NCBI GenBank assembly: GCA_023101885.1 | Contig: JALPQD010000412.1 | Span: 1,000,534 to 1,064,533, forward strand | DNA length: 64,000 bases | Reading direction: 5' to 3' | DNA from: Typhlomys cinereus | Taxonomy: Eukaryota; Chordata; Mammalia; Rodentia; Platacanthomyidae | Shown here: positions 56,270-64,000 of the stretch, one piece after another | How positions within the stretch are numbered: the stretch's first letter is position 1 | Layout of the letters: every line of letters begins with the position of its first letter | The notes under the pieces: model-generated | What the model was told of the DNA's origin: nothing | The model's database searches: none | The model's input: the letters and a program-made list of their open reading frames with translations, nothing else | Made by a program: the position numbers and the translations under genes

Positions 56270-56697
56270 TGTCGTTTTAACTCTTAAGATCTTCTTTTAA
56301 TTTCTGTGCGTTTTTCACTAAACTGAATTATTTGGCCTGGGGCTCTGGGGGTGGGCGGGGATCGAGCTTACCTGGGTCGGTTGTGGCGTGGTGATGCCCG
56401 GCTGGACCGCGCACGGGTCCCTGGTTGTGGAGTGGAGGGGAAGGGGGGATGGGACATCGGCGGGGCGCTATTTAAACCCGGGGCACTCGAGGGCGGGGCC
56501 GTGCACAGAGGGGGTGCCCTCTCCTCCTCCCAGGCCCTGTGCACTCGGCTCTGGCTGGATGGTGGGTGGAGCTGGGTCCACTAGGGCGGCCTGGGGCTCT
56601 GAGGGCGGGTGGGGACCCAGCTTACCTGGGTCTCGGCGTGGTGAGGCCCGGCTGGACCGCGCGCGTGCGTCCCGGGCGGCGGAGTGGAGGGGAAGGG
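56270..56697 (-). promoter_or_regulatory. L1-B 5' UTR with tandem 254-bp promoter monomers
   Basis: CpG-rich. One complete unit 56,336-56,589 (254 bp) and a partial unit 56,590-56,697 (108 bp), both opening CCTGGGGCTCTG and sharing CAGCTTACCTGGGT-like and CCCGGCTGGACCGCG segments. A TTTAAATAG-type element on the minus strand lies at 56,468-56,475. Tandem 5' monomers are known as promoters of mouse L1. The 254-bp size differs from the roughly 200-bp mouse types I know of. Confidence 0.8.
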
Positions 56698-56805
56698 CCA
56701 CATTTGGCTTTTTAAAAATATATATACCCTCCAGGAATCAAGCTCAGTCTGTCAGAATTGTGCTGCTTGTGTTTGTGATTGTTGAGCTATGTCACTAGCT
56801 CTCAT

Positions 56806-57304
56806 CTAGAATTTCATTAATAGAAGTGCAATAATTTCATCATCAATAAAAATGTTCAGTTGCAGGAATGACATATTGATGCCATGAGCCCACAATATGC
56901 CACCCTAAAGGCATTATTTAAATCTCTTACAAGCAGCAAAATAATAAGAGAATATTGAGGCATCTTTTTGAAAAGAAAGGAGTGATACTCCTCCAAGAAA
57001 GTAGAGGAACTGAATTGTACAAGGTGTACACTCTTAGCAATGGAAAGCAAAATGGTAGTTACCACATGTGATGGCATATGCTGGTTGCCTCATGGACTAT
57101 AGCCTGATTTTACTGGAAAGAGTGTTACCCATCCTGGCACCACATCAAAGTAAAGGAGAATCTTTAAGATCACAGAAGTTTATTTATGCTGGTGGGAGGT
57201 TAGATGTAGAAGTAATGACTAGACTTTTGGGATGCATCAGTTGGCCTTTACAATACTGATTAGAAGGAAGCAAGACAGGGTGATCACACTTACTTTAGCT
57301 GTGA
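56806..57304. other. No recognised feature
   Basis: Mixed AT-rich DNA, some short A-rich runs. No motif in the small frames. Confidence 0.45.
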
Positions 57305-57386
57305 CTTTTTATAGTACTGGTGGTGAAATGGGCCTCGTACATGGCAGGCAAGTGGTCTACCACTGGACGATGTCTCCAATTACCTT
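57305..57386 (-). mobile_element. ID-like SINE
   Basis: ACTGGTGGTGAAATGGGCCTCGTACATGGCAGGCAAGTGGTCTACCACTGGACGATGTCTCC is the antisense ID consensus with modest divergence. Confidence 0.7.
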
Positions 57387-58100
57387 TTTTAAAATTTGCC
57401 TTTTCTTTTAATAAACCCTAAAGAATATAACTCTTATTTCTTCAGCTTCAGATTTTGTAATTTCAGGATGATTTTGAATTTTAAGTGATGCTGCTATATA
57501 TAAATTGATTTAGAGGGGTGCAATTATATTCAGTTTTGCTAGATTTTGCAGTTTTTAGATTCTGTAGGGCCTAGCATTTCTGTCTAGTGCTTTCTGTCAG
57601 CTTTCTTTTCTTATCACAGTACATATCACAATTTTATTCGAAGACAGACTGTTATACAACCTCCTAATATTTCTTTTGTATAACATCAGTTTAGTTCCTA
57701 AATAAAACTTACCATATGTGGTATGATATTGGTTTGGGATATCTCAAATTTCATTTTTTTTGTAGGTATTGATTTTGGACATATAAAGATAGAATGATAG
57801 GATAGTTTTTAATCAAATGTGAAGACAGGAATCTCTGTTTGAAATATTATTTGGTATGTACTCCAGATATACTGGATTTGTGAATTATGGAAATATTTAT
57901 GGTAAAACTTCTTGAACTTATGCAAGATATTGGAACTATCAGAAGCAGTTTTGTCAATGTTATTTCTGGTAAACTAAGTAGAATATATTGAAGGCCAAAC
58001 CACAATTAGGTCTTTGTTAGGTGTCTACTCTGAGTAGTGATTAATTTTCCTTTTGTTCATGAAGATGCCATGGACAATGAGAAGTGTGTCTTTTCTTTTT
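57387..58100. other. No recognised feature
   Basis: AT-rich, no assigned repeat. Confidence 0.45.
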
Positions 58101-58102
58101 CT

Positions 58103-58207
58103 TTTTTTTGAGACAGTATACCATTTTGTGTCTCAAGGTGACTTCAAACTCATGGTTCTCTACGTTCTGAGTAATGGGATTAAAGGCATACCATACAGAG
58201 CCAGCTG
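58103..58207 (-). mobile_element. B1-like SINE
   Basis: TTTTTTTTGAGACAGTATACC, GTGACTTCAAACTCATGG, GAGTAATGGGATTAAAGGC, CATACAGAGCCAGC: antisense B1. Confidence 0.75.
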
Positions 58208-58620
58208 AGAAATTTATTTTTAGTGACAATACTCCCCTGTTAACCTTTTTGCCTTGTTTCTTCAAAAGTTTTTTTCTAATATGCTGCCCCTTCTGTAGCA
58301 TGTTGTTTTTGTTTGTTTTGTGTTTTGAGGCAGAGTCATCACATCTTAACTGCTCACATACATATTTTATGATTTGGAGAAGAGGTCATGTATACTTGTT
58401 ATGTTTCTTTTTGATGATTTTTTTAAATATACAGAGAATTGCATATTCAGATATCCATGTAGCCACCACATAGTCATGTAGATTTTTGTCATTTTTCCAT
58501 TTTTGTTTCAGACTCTTAACAAAACGTAAGAGACAGTTGAAGCTCTATGTGTGTCCCTTCACAATTGCATTCTTCTTTCAGACTTCTAAGTAAACTAGTT
58601 CCTCAATTACTGTTTTAAAA
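58208..58620. other. No recognised feature
   Basis: GTTTTGAGGCAGAGTCATC at about 58,325 recalls a B1 start but the rest is absent. Confidence 0.4.
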
Positions 58621-58624
58621 TTTT

Positions 58625-58632
58625 AAAAGTTT

Positions 58633-58667
<35 letters not shown>

Positions 58668-58939
58668 TCTATCTATCTATCTATCTATTTGTTTGTTTGT
58701 TTGTTTATGAGAGGGCACTGTGTGTCTCTGTAAAGGCCCAAGGATTGCTTCTACCGCCTTTTTGCTTGATTTTGGGATTTCATAGGCTTTGCCCACCAGA
58801 GCCAGAAGTACAGGCCACCTTTTCAAACTGGCGTTTTTTTGTTTTTGTTTTTTTTTAAACATGGGACCTGGGGTATGAACTCAGGACCTTGTGCTTATGA
58901 GGCATAGTCTTAACCTCTAATCCATCTCTTCAGTACCCC
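58625..58939 (-). mobile_element. tRNA-derived lineage SINE
   Basis: Antisense copy with an unusual tail of (TTTA)n, (TCTA)n and (TTTG)n, then GAGGGCACTGTGTGTCTCTG, TTTGGGATTTCATAGGC, a T-rich insertion around 58,835, GAACTCAGGACC and CATCTCTTCAGTACCCC. No (GT) in its tail. Confidence 0.8.
58631..58706. repeat. Compound tetranucleotide microsatellite
   Basis: (TTTA) passes to (TCTA) then (TTTG), 76 bp, in the SINE tail. Confidence 0.95.
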
Positions 58940-59008
58940 AATTTGCTCTTTTAATCATCCATATGACTCTATATTTTTCTATTAATGCATCTATGAAAAT
59001 ACACTACC

Positions 59009-59446
59009 TGTTAGATACATGTGTCAACTTGACAGTTGAAGGCTGGGTGCTCTGAGTACATGTGTAAAGAATTGGTAGTTGATTTAAGCCTGTAACAGGT
59101 CTACAGGAAATTGATTGATGGGAAGGCTAAGCCCATGGTGGCTTGGACTGGGCCCTGGGTAGGTGAATAAAATGGAGGGAACTGGTTTTAGAAGTTGGCA
59201 TCCTTTCATATGCTTGGGCTGGCATGCTGGTTTGGCAAGTAAGGATTGCCTCTCTCTCAACCGTCCTGTGAGTATGTAGGTGTGCTGTAGCTACTTCCCT
59301 AGGCCCCTGGTGTTGGTGTGGACTCTCTTACCAAGCTGAATTAGGAATTATTACTAGACAATTGTAAGCAAGAATAAAACCTTTTGTTTCCCCTTGAGAT
59401 ATTTGGTCATGAAGTTATCAGCAACAATGCAAAGTAAGTGCTACAC
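59009..59446 (+). mobile_element. MaLR-like solo LTR, 415-bp family
   Basis: Begins TGTTAGATACATGTGTCAACTTGACAG. Same phrase order as at 44,324: GATGGGAAGGCTAAGCCC, GGACTGGGCCCTGG, TTGGCATCC, AATAAAACC near the 3' end, TTATCAGCAACAATGC, ending near CTACA. Flanks do not form a clean duplication. Confidence 0.8.
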
Positions 59447-59934
59447 ACACCTATCATTTATATATTTATGTGTGTGTGTAGACAGTAAGGATTATGTGCT
59501 GTGAGATTCATATATAAAGACTGCTTGGTATACTTCTTCAGTTTAATTTTTGTTTATTATTATAGTTTTAGATGTACTTTCCTCTCTTCCATAATGAAAA
59601 ATTAAAATAAAATGCTGATTCTTTCCCAACAACCTGTTTCTTTGCTCATTATTAAAGAGAGACTCTACACACAAGTTGTATATAGCATTTTCCCTCTTCC
59701 CTCTTGTTCAGTCTTTTTCTTCATTGCTTTATTCTTATCAAGACCTCCTGTGGTCCCTCACTTGGGGTTTTTAATTCTTTACTTACTAAATTGCTCAGAA
59801 GAATAGGACACACTTGCTTATTCCTTTCTTCACATCACATTTTATTTTACCCTCTAGGTTAGCAACACTTTCCTGATTTCCCTTGCTTTTTCATGACCAC
59901 TTATTTCTTTCCTTTTTTTCTTTTTTTTCGTTTC
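59447..59934. other. No recognised feature
   Basis: AT-rich between an LTR and a run of B1 fragments. Confidence 0.4.
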
Positions 59935-60055
59935 TTTTTGGTTTAGAAACAAGGTCTTTGGTAACACAGGCAAGTCTGGACTAATCCTTCTGACCATACT
60001 TATCAAATGTTGCCCAGACAACAAGCATGTATCACCATTCTTGGTTTAAGAATCT
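59935..60055 (-). mobile_element. B1-like SINE
   Basis: GTTTAGAAACAAGGTCTTTGG, CACAGGCAAGTCTGGAC and AAGCATGTATCACCATTCTTGG, antisense, diverged. Confidence 0.65.
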
Positions 60056-60067
60056 TTTCTTTTCCCC

Positions 60068-60192
60068 TTTCTTTTTGAGGTTTAGTCTTGCTTATGCCAC
60101 CCCAGGGTGGCCTCAAACTTAAGGCAGTTGCCTGTCTTATACTCTGGAGAGCTATGATCACAGATGTGCACTATAAGACTTGCCCTGCAACT
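60068..60192 (-). mobile_element. B1-like SINE
   Basis: TTTTGAGGTTTAGTCTTGC, CCAGGGTGGCCTCAAACTTA, TCACAGATGTGCACTATAAGAC. The second antisense B1 in tandem with the previous one. Confidence 0.7.
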
Positions 60193-60344
60193 CGCAACTT
60201 CTGCCGGATTCTGCTTATGTTTTAAGTTCAAAATAAATAGAACTCTATAATATTAAGAATAAATATTCCTGTAAACTCGTATTCCCTTTTACAAACAAGG
60301 CACAGAAATAGCTTTTGAGTATGTATTTTTTCCATTTTCATGTA

Positions 60345-61076
60345 TATGTGGGGTACGTATATATGTGTATAGGTTTTCTGTGTATAATCACATTTTCATG
60401 CAAGTACATGTGATATGGGGAATCGTCCTTGATTGCTCTTCAACTGTAGTCTTTTTGAGATAAAGTCAGTCTCTAATCAAACCCAAAACTTACCTTCAGG
60501 GCTATTCTGCTTAGCAAACCTCAATACTTCACCTGCTGTTGTAACTACAGACTAGCTGCTATGGCCACCCAGCATTTTGGATGTGATCTGAGGTTATGAA
60601 CTGTCATAGTTAAGCACAGGTGTTAACTTGACTCTTGAGGGTTTGGGCTCTGGGCACAGTTGTGGAGAGTTGATGGTTGAGTTAAGCCCAGAGCAAACCT
60701 GAAGGAGATTGTCTAGCTGGTGGGGAAGACCCAGCCCATGGTGGGTGGAATTAGGCCCTGGATAAATCACAGAGACCTGGTTGAGAGAGTTGGCATCCTT
60801 CTGTATACTTGGCCAGACATGCTGGTCTGGCAAGTAAGGATTGTCCATCTCTCAGCCATTATGGTGGGCAGTTCCCTCGGCCCTGGTATTGGTGTGTGCT
60901 CTCCCGTCAAGCTGGACTATGAACTGTAACCGGACTATCATAAGAAAGTAAACTCCTTGTTCCCTTAAGCTGTGTTCTGGTCATTTATCAGCAACTATGC
61001 AGGCGGACTGCAACATGAACTCATGTCCTTTTCCTAGTACAGCAGGGTCTTTAGCCAGTGAACCATCTTCTGAGCC

Positions 61077-61078
<2 letters not shown>
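60345..61078 (-). mobile_element. B4-like SINE split by a solo LTR
   Basis: Left part 60,345-60,601 (CA/GT-rich tail, GGGGAATCGTCCTTG, TTTTGAGATAAAGTC, GGCTATTCTGCTTAGC, ATCTGAGGTTATGAAC) and right part 61,021-61,078 (TCATGTCC, AGCAGGGTCTTTAGCC, GAACCATCTTCTGAGCC). Together they are one antisense B4-type element cut by the LTR. Confidence 0.75.
60597..61020 (+). mobile_element. MaLR-like solo LTR, 415-bp family, nested in SINE
   Basis: LTR 60,602-61,015 (414 bp) with an exact 5-bp duplication TGAAC (60,597-60,601; 61,016-61,020). TGTCATAG start, CTGCAACA end. Retains GTTAACTTGACTC, GAAGACCCAGCCC, AAAGTAAACTCCTTG and TTTATCAGCAACTATGC. Together with the 44,324 copy it sets the element limits firmly. 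Confidence 0.88.
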
Positions 61079-61082
<4 letters not shown>

Positions 61083-61138
<56 letters not shown>

Positions 61139-61157
61139 TATGTGTATATATATATAT
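61083..61157. repeat. (AT)n microsatellite
   Basis: Long AT repeat with a short CACACA interruption near 61,128. Self-complementary, so capable of a cruciform. Confidence 0.95.
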
Positions 61158-61289
61158 CCTTTTTAAAGTTTTATTATTTCAAAAGATTTAAAATATGAGG
61201 CCACTTTACAAAAAATGGCATAGGCAATAAAATTCCCAAACCACAAGTAAAAATGTCATATCACAGAATATCTTATAATGTACAAAGAC

Positions 61290-62150
61290 AAATAAATCTT
61301 GTGATTTTTTTGTTTTGTTTTTTTATGCCAGTCCATCCAAACCCCCAATCAATTCCATAGTTCCCAGCTATGAGAATCATATCACCACACAAATCTCCCA
61401 ACATAGTAGGCATCACCTACGATGCACGACATCACCCTCCACTAAACCCTTGGTGGTTTCTGCTATGATCAAACCAACCTACCCAACCCTGCCTCTAAAT
61501 TCCACACCAAGAATTTGTCAGATGATCCAAGCATCTCAGGCCCATAAGTAGTCATAATAAATTTAGCATACATAGCAAGCTCCACAATCACATCAGAATT
61601 CCAAGTCAAAAACTCCAGATAAGAGTTTAATGCTAGGATCCACATATAAGAGAGAACATGTGGCATTTTTCTTTCTGTGTCTGTGATAACTCACCTAAAC
61701 ATATTATCTAAATCCATCCATTTGCCAGCAAATTTTGCCATCTCATCCTCTCTGATAACTGAATAGAATTCCATTGTGTATATACCATGGTTTTATTTCC
61801 TCTGTGAATGGGCATGTTGGTTGATTCTATTTTCTTGCTTTTATAAACAGAGCTGCAATGAACATGGAAGGACAAGTGTTTTGTAGTAAGACATAGAGTC
61901 CTTTGGGAATATTCCCAGTAAGGGTATAGCTGGGTCATGTGATAGTTCCATTTGTAGTTTTCTGAGGAACCTGCAGATTTATTTCCATAGTGACTACACC
62001 AGTTTACATTCCCACCAGCAATGATGAATATGTGTTCCTTTTTCTTCACATCTTCACCAACATTCATTCCTGTTTGTATTTTTGATCTTAGCCAATCAAA
62101 CCAGGGTAAGATGGTACCACAATGAAGTTTCCATTTGTATGTATTTTATA
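61290..62150 (-). mobile_element. Old LINE-1 ORF2 C-terminal part and 3' UTR
   Basis: From 61,635 the antisense of the L1 C-terminal coding region is clear: CACATATAAGAGAGAACATG, CATCCATTTGCCAGCAAATTTTGCC, TAACTGAATAGAATTCCATTGTG, GAGCTGCAATGAACATGG, CCAGTAAGGGTATAGCTGGG, TTCCCACCAGCAATG. The part before 61,630 is a less familiar CA-rich 3' UTR. Many indels, no open frame. The right border is uncertain. Confidence 0.8.
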
Positions 62151-62695
62151 GGTGAAAACAGTGCCTCAGTTCCAATGACATTTGTTTCTTATTATATTTA
62201 TGTAATTCTTGATTTTTTCAGTTTCTATCATATTTTATTATTTTTATTAATTTGTGTGTGTAAGTTAAAACAGCCCTTTGTTTCCTACTGTGTGTATTGG
62301 GAATATAATTTCCTAGTTGATCAATTGCTTTTAGACTTTGGTATTTTTGAAGAATAGGCTTTCAAATTCTCAATAATGAAATTTGGCTATTTTCCAGGTT
62401 TTGATTTTTGGGTGCTGGTTTCCTTCTGCATGATTATAAAAATTTCATTTGATTCTTCTTTCAGCTTTCTCATTCTGTCTTTAAATATTTGATCTTTCAA
62501 TAATTTATTTTATAAAAAAATAATCGAGAAGCAAAATACCATATCATTAATTTTAAGGAAAACTTTTAAAATAAAATGAGTCTTAAATAATCATCTAATT
62601 TCCCCTAACATCATTTTTATTCAAGTTTTTAATTGGTTTATTATTGCCAGGAGAAACACATGTCATAACATACACGTTTATCAGAGGATAACTTA
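62151..62695. other. No recognised feature
   Basis: AT-rich. May still be diverged L1 since it continues an L1 fragment, but no phrase could be matched. Confidence 0.35.
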
Positions 62696-62699
62696 GTGG

Positions 62700-62922
62700 A
62701 ATTGATTGTCTCCTTTTATCTTTTCGTGGGTTTTAGAGATTGAACTGAAGTCATCAGATTTTCAGGCAAGCACCCCTATCTTTGCCTCCCCAGTACTGGG
62801 ATTTACAGACAGCTTCACTCATAAAAGCTACCTGGTGTTTATGTGTTTTGGGGATCACAGTTCCTGTCTTCATACTTGCCCAGCAAGCATTTTATTCTAT
62901 GAGTCATTTCCCCAGCCCCCAA
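62700..62922 (-). mobile_element. B4-like SINE
   Basis: TCAGGCAAGCACCCC, CTTTGCCTCCCCAGTACTGGG, TGTGTTTTGGGGATCACAG, CTTGCCCAGCAAGC and GAGTCATTTCCCCAGCCCCC: antisense B1-like middle plus ID-like end. Confidence 0.7.
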
Positions 62923-63254
62923 ACTATTTTCCTAATAATCTTTCCTGTATTTATTTGTAAAACCAGTTATTATATAATTCTGTATACTGGAATTCTTCAC
63001 AGAATCTTGAATCAGTTCATATATGTCTTGTTTTTCAGCTACTGCTTTGTGTGCTCCCATTGATTCTGAAAATACTATTTTGAAAAGAGCATCATGCATT
63101 TAATAATGATCAAAACATGTATTTTACTTGGTTTCAGCAGAACTTGCAATTGTTGAATAATTTTCAATTTCTTTTGTGTTACAATACCCTTAGTTTCTCT
63201 TTTACCTGTTTTTCTTATTTTTTGGCCATTTTTTTCTTTTTTTGTACTTTTAAA
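62923..63254. other. No recognised feature
   Basis: AT-rich spacer. Confidence 0.4.
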
Positions 63255-63568
63255 ATTTTTAAAAATTTTTCTTCTTTCATAAGCATACTGAGTATTCATC
63301 CCTGCCTCCCTCCATTCCCACACATCCCTTTCCTTCTCCCCAACAATCTCTCTTACTCCCTTCTTTCTTCTCTCCTTCTTTCCTTCCTGCATGCTTCTAT
63401 GGACCCCAGGGTTAACCTGGGCCCATCATATGGCTTCTGTGTCATATCAAGTTATCTCTCTTCAGGCCAACCCACTGATATGGGCATTTCCCTTTGCTCA
63501 TCCAGCTTTAGACCCTATATGTTCTTATCTTTTTTGAGTTCCTAGGTAGTCAATGGGGGCATGTTGGC

Positions 63569-63570
<2 letters not shown>
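63255..63570 (-). mobile_element. Older LINE-1 3' UTR copy, CATATTGAGTA subfamily
   Basis: ATAAGCATACTGAGTATTCATCC, pyrimidine tract, CATATCAAGTTATCTCTCTTCAGG, CACTGATATGGGCATTTCCC, CATCCAGCTTTAG, ending GGGGGCATGTTGGCAC. Sister of the copies at 1,560 and 20,532. Truncated by a T30 run. Confidence 0.7.

Positions 63571-63600
<30 letters not shown>
63571..63600. repeat. T30 homopolymer
   Basis: Thirty consecutive T. Position and purity suggest the 3' tail of an antisense retroposed sequence, whose body I could not identify. Confidence 0.9.
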
Positions 63601-63603
<3 letters not shown>

Positions 63604-64000
63604 AGCTTGGCTTCCTCTGTTTCATTGATATTTTACCTTTTCATAGTAAAATTTTTTAAATGCATTTTTGAGTAGTAATTTTAATCTCATTATTGTACCT
63701 ATCAACTTAATTATCTATGTATGCCTGCATTAGATAAATCCCTACATCCAGTACTGTTCCTTTATCTTTCATCATTTTTTCTTTTATTTATAGCCTTTAT
63801 CACTGGAAATCCTCACTTCCCTGTTATCTAACTAGACTTTGTGATTTTGTGTTTGCTATCTTCTTGTTCTTATGATATCTATTAATATTCTTGAGGTTGA
63901 CAAATCCTTCATCTCTCTGGTTACCCACAAAACTCTTGTCTGTGCTATTATTCAATGTTTTGACTAAGGAAGTAGTGTTCTAACTGGTCTTTTTCTTACA
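63601..64000. other. No recognised feature
   Basis: AT-rich up to the window end. No open frame, no named repeat. Confidence 0.45.

Larger units (their letters stand above)
50316..56697 (-). mobile_element. Full-length LINE-1 (L1-B), minus strand
   Basis: Flanked by an exact 16-bp duplication CCACATTTGGCTTTTT (50,300-50,315; 56,698-56,713). About 6.38 kb: 5' UTR 56,697-56,270, ORF1 56,269-55,205, 50-bp spacer, ORF2 55,154-51,336, 3' UTR to 50,316. The 3' end is type 2 (antisense CTCATACAAACTTA). Closely related to L1-A over both ORFs. More degenerate than L1-A, so probably older or less constrained since insertion. Confidence 0.95.
50180..56805 (-). mobile_element. B4-type SINE split by L1-B
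   Basis: Left part 50,180-50,315 (B1-like antisense: CTACCTCTCATCTC, GCTGGGATTACAAATG, CCACATTTGGC) and right part 56,714-56,805 (ID-like antisense: CAGGAATCAAGCTCAG, GAGCTATGTCACTAGCTC) form one element if L1-B is removed. Confidence 0.75.

Noticed and set aside
56351..56798. 77- and 136-codon plus frames
   Set aside because: Products of the high GC content in L1-B promoter monomers, running into the SINE.
58631..58706. CRISPR-like regular repeat
   Set aside because: It is a simple tetranucleotide microsatellite with no spacers. No CRISPR array or bacterial feature is present in the window.
63117..63545. 142-codon plus frame
   Set aside because: Second half is antisense L1 3' UTR of the CATATTGAGTA subfamily. 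The first part is Phe/Leu from T-rich sequence.

Overview
This window looks like mammalian, and more specifically rodent, nuclear DNA from an intergenic or intronic region. It is AT-rich and full of retrotransposon copies. I found no host protein-coding exon, tRNA or rRNA gene, and no prokaryotic feature. The rodent call rests on four things: B1/B4/ID-type SINEs, LINE-1 (L1) elements with rodent-style polypurine 3' UTRs, rodent MaLR-like LTRs, and an abundant tRNA-derived SINE beginning GGGCTGGAGAGRTGGCTCAG. That SINE resembles B2-like heads but has a different body and a CA-rich tail, so I suspect a mouse-related lineage other than mouse or rat. A jerboa-type rodent is a low-confidence guess. 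Ancient mammalian repeats (L2, MIR, MER5A-like) are also present.

Layout. Positions 1-31,000 hold mostly old, fragmentary elements: antisense L1 pieces, B4-like SINEs, an L2 at 7.44-7.86 kb, MIRs, MaLR-like LTRs, several copies of the lineage SINE, and many (GT)n/(CA)n tracts. Truncated L1 3' UTRs lie at 18.2 kb (with a 5' inversion), 22.6 kb, 23.6 kb and 24.7 kb. A probable endogenous retrovirus LTR with a triplicated 24-bp U3 repeat lies at 27.6 kb. Positions 31,890-42,760 are almost solid minus-strand L1: two 3'-UTR-only copies, then an old L1 3' UTR split by a full-length L1 (L1-A, 35,460-42,185), which is itself split by a 3'-UTR-only L1 (39,200-39,671). Positions 42,760-50,300 hold more lineage SINEs and a solo LTR with a clean 5-bp target duplication. 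A second full-length minus-strand L1 (L1-B, 50,316-56,697) sits inside a B4-type SINE. Positions 56,800-64,000 hold B1/B4 SINEs, two more copies of the 415-bp LTR, a long (AT)n tract and old antisense L1.

The only recognisable genes are L1 ORF1 and ORF2. In L1-A all seven endonuclease catalytic positions and the RT FADD motif are intact. The element is disabled by a net 34-bp deletion in ORF1, one nonsense codon near the ORF2 C-terminus and the nested insertion. L1-B has stops in ORF1 and ORF2, frameshifts, and FAGD instead of FADD at the RT active site. Both carry a CpG-rich 5' UTR built from a monomer of about 255 bp, tandemly repeated (about 1.4 and 1.1 copies), which I take as the antisense-oriented L1 promoter.

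I see no evidence of a new biological system. The points most worth a second look are the 255-bp L1 promoter monomer, the 3'-UTR-only L1 copies whose 5' truncation points nearly coincide, the twin-primed L1 with its target duplication, the two L1 3'-end types, the nested insertions with exact duplications, and the LTR with the 24-bp triplication. All family names come from recalled consensus features, not a database search.
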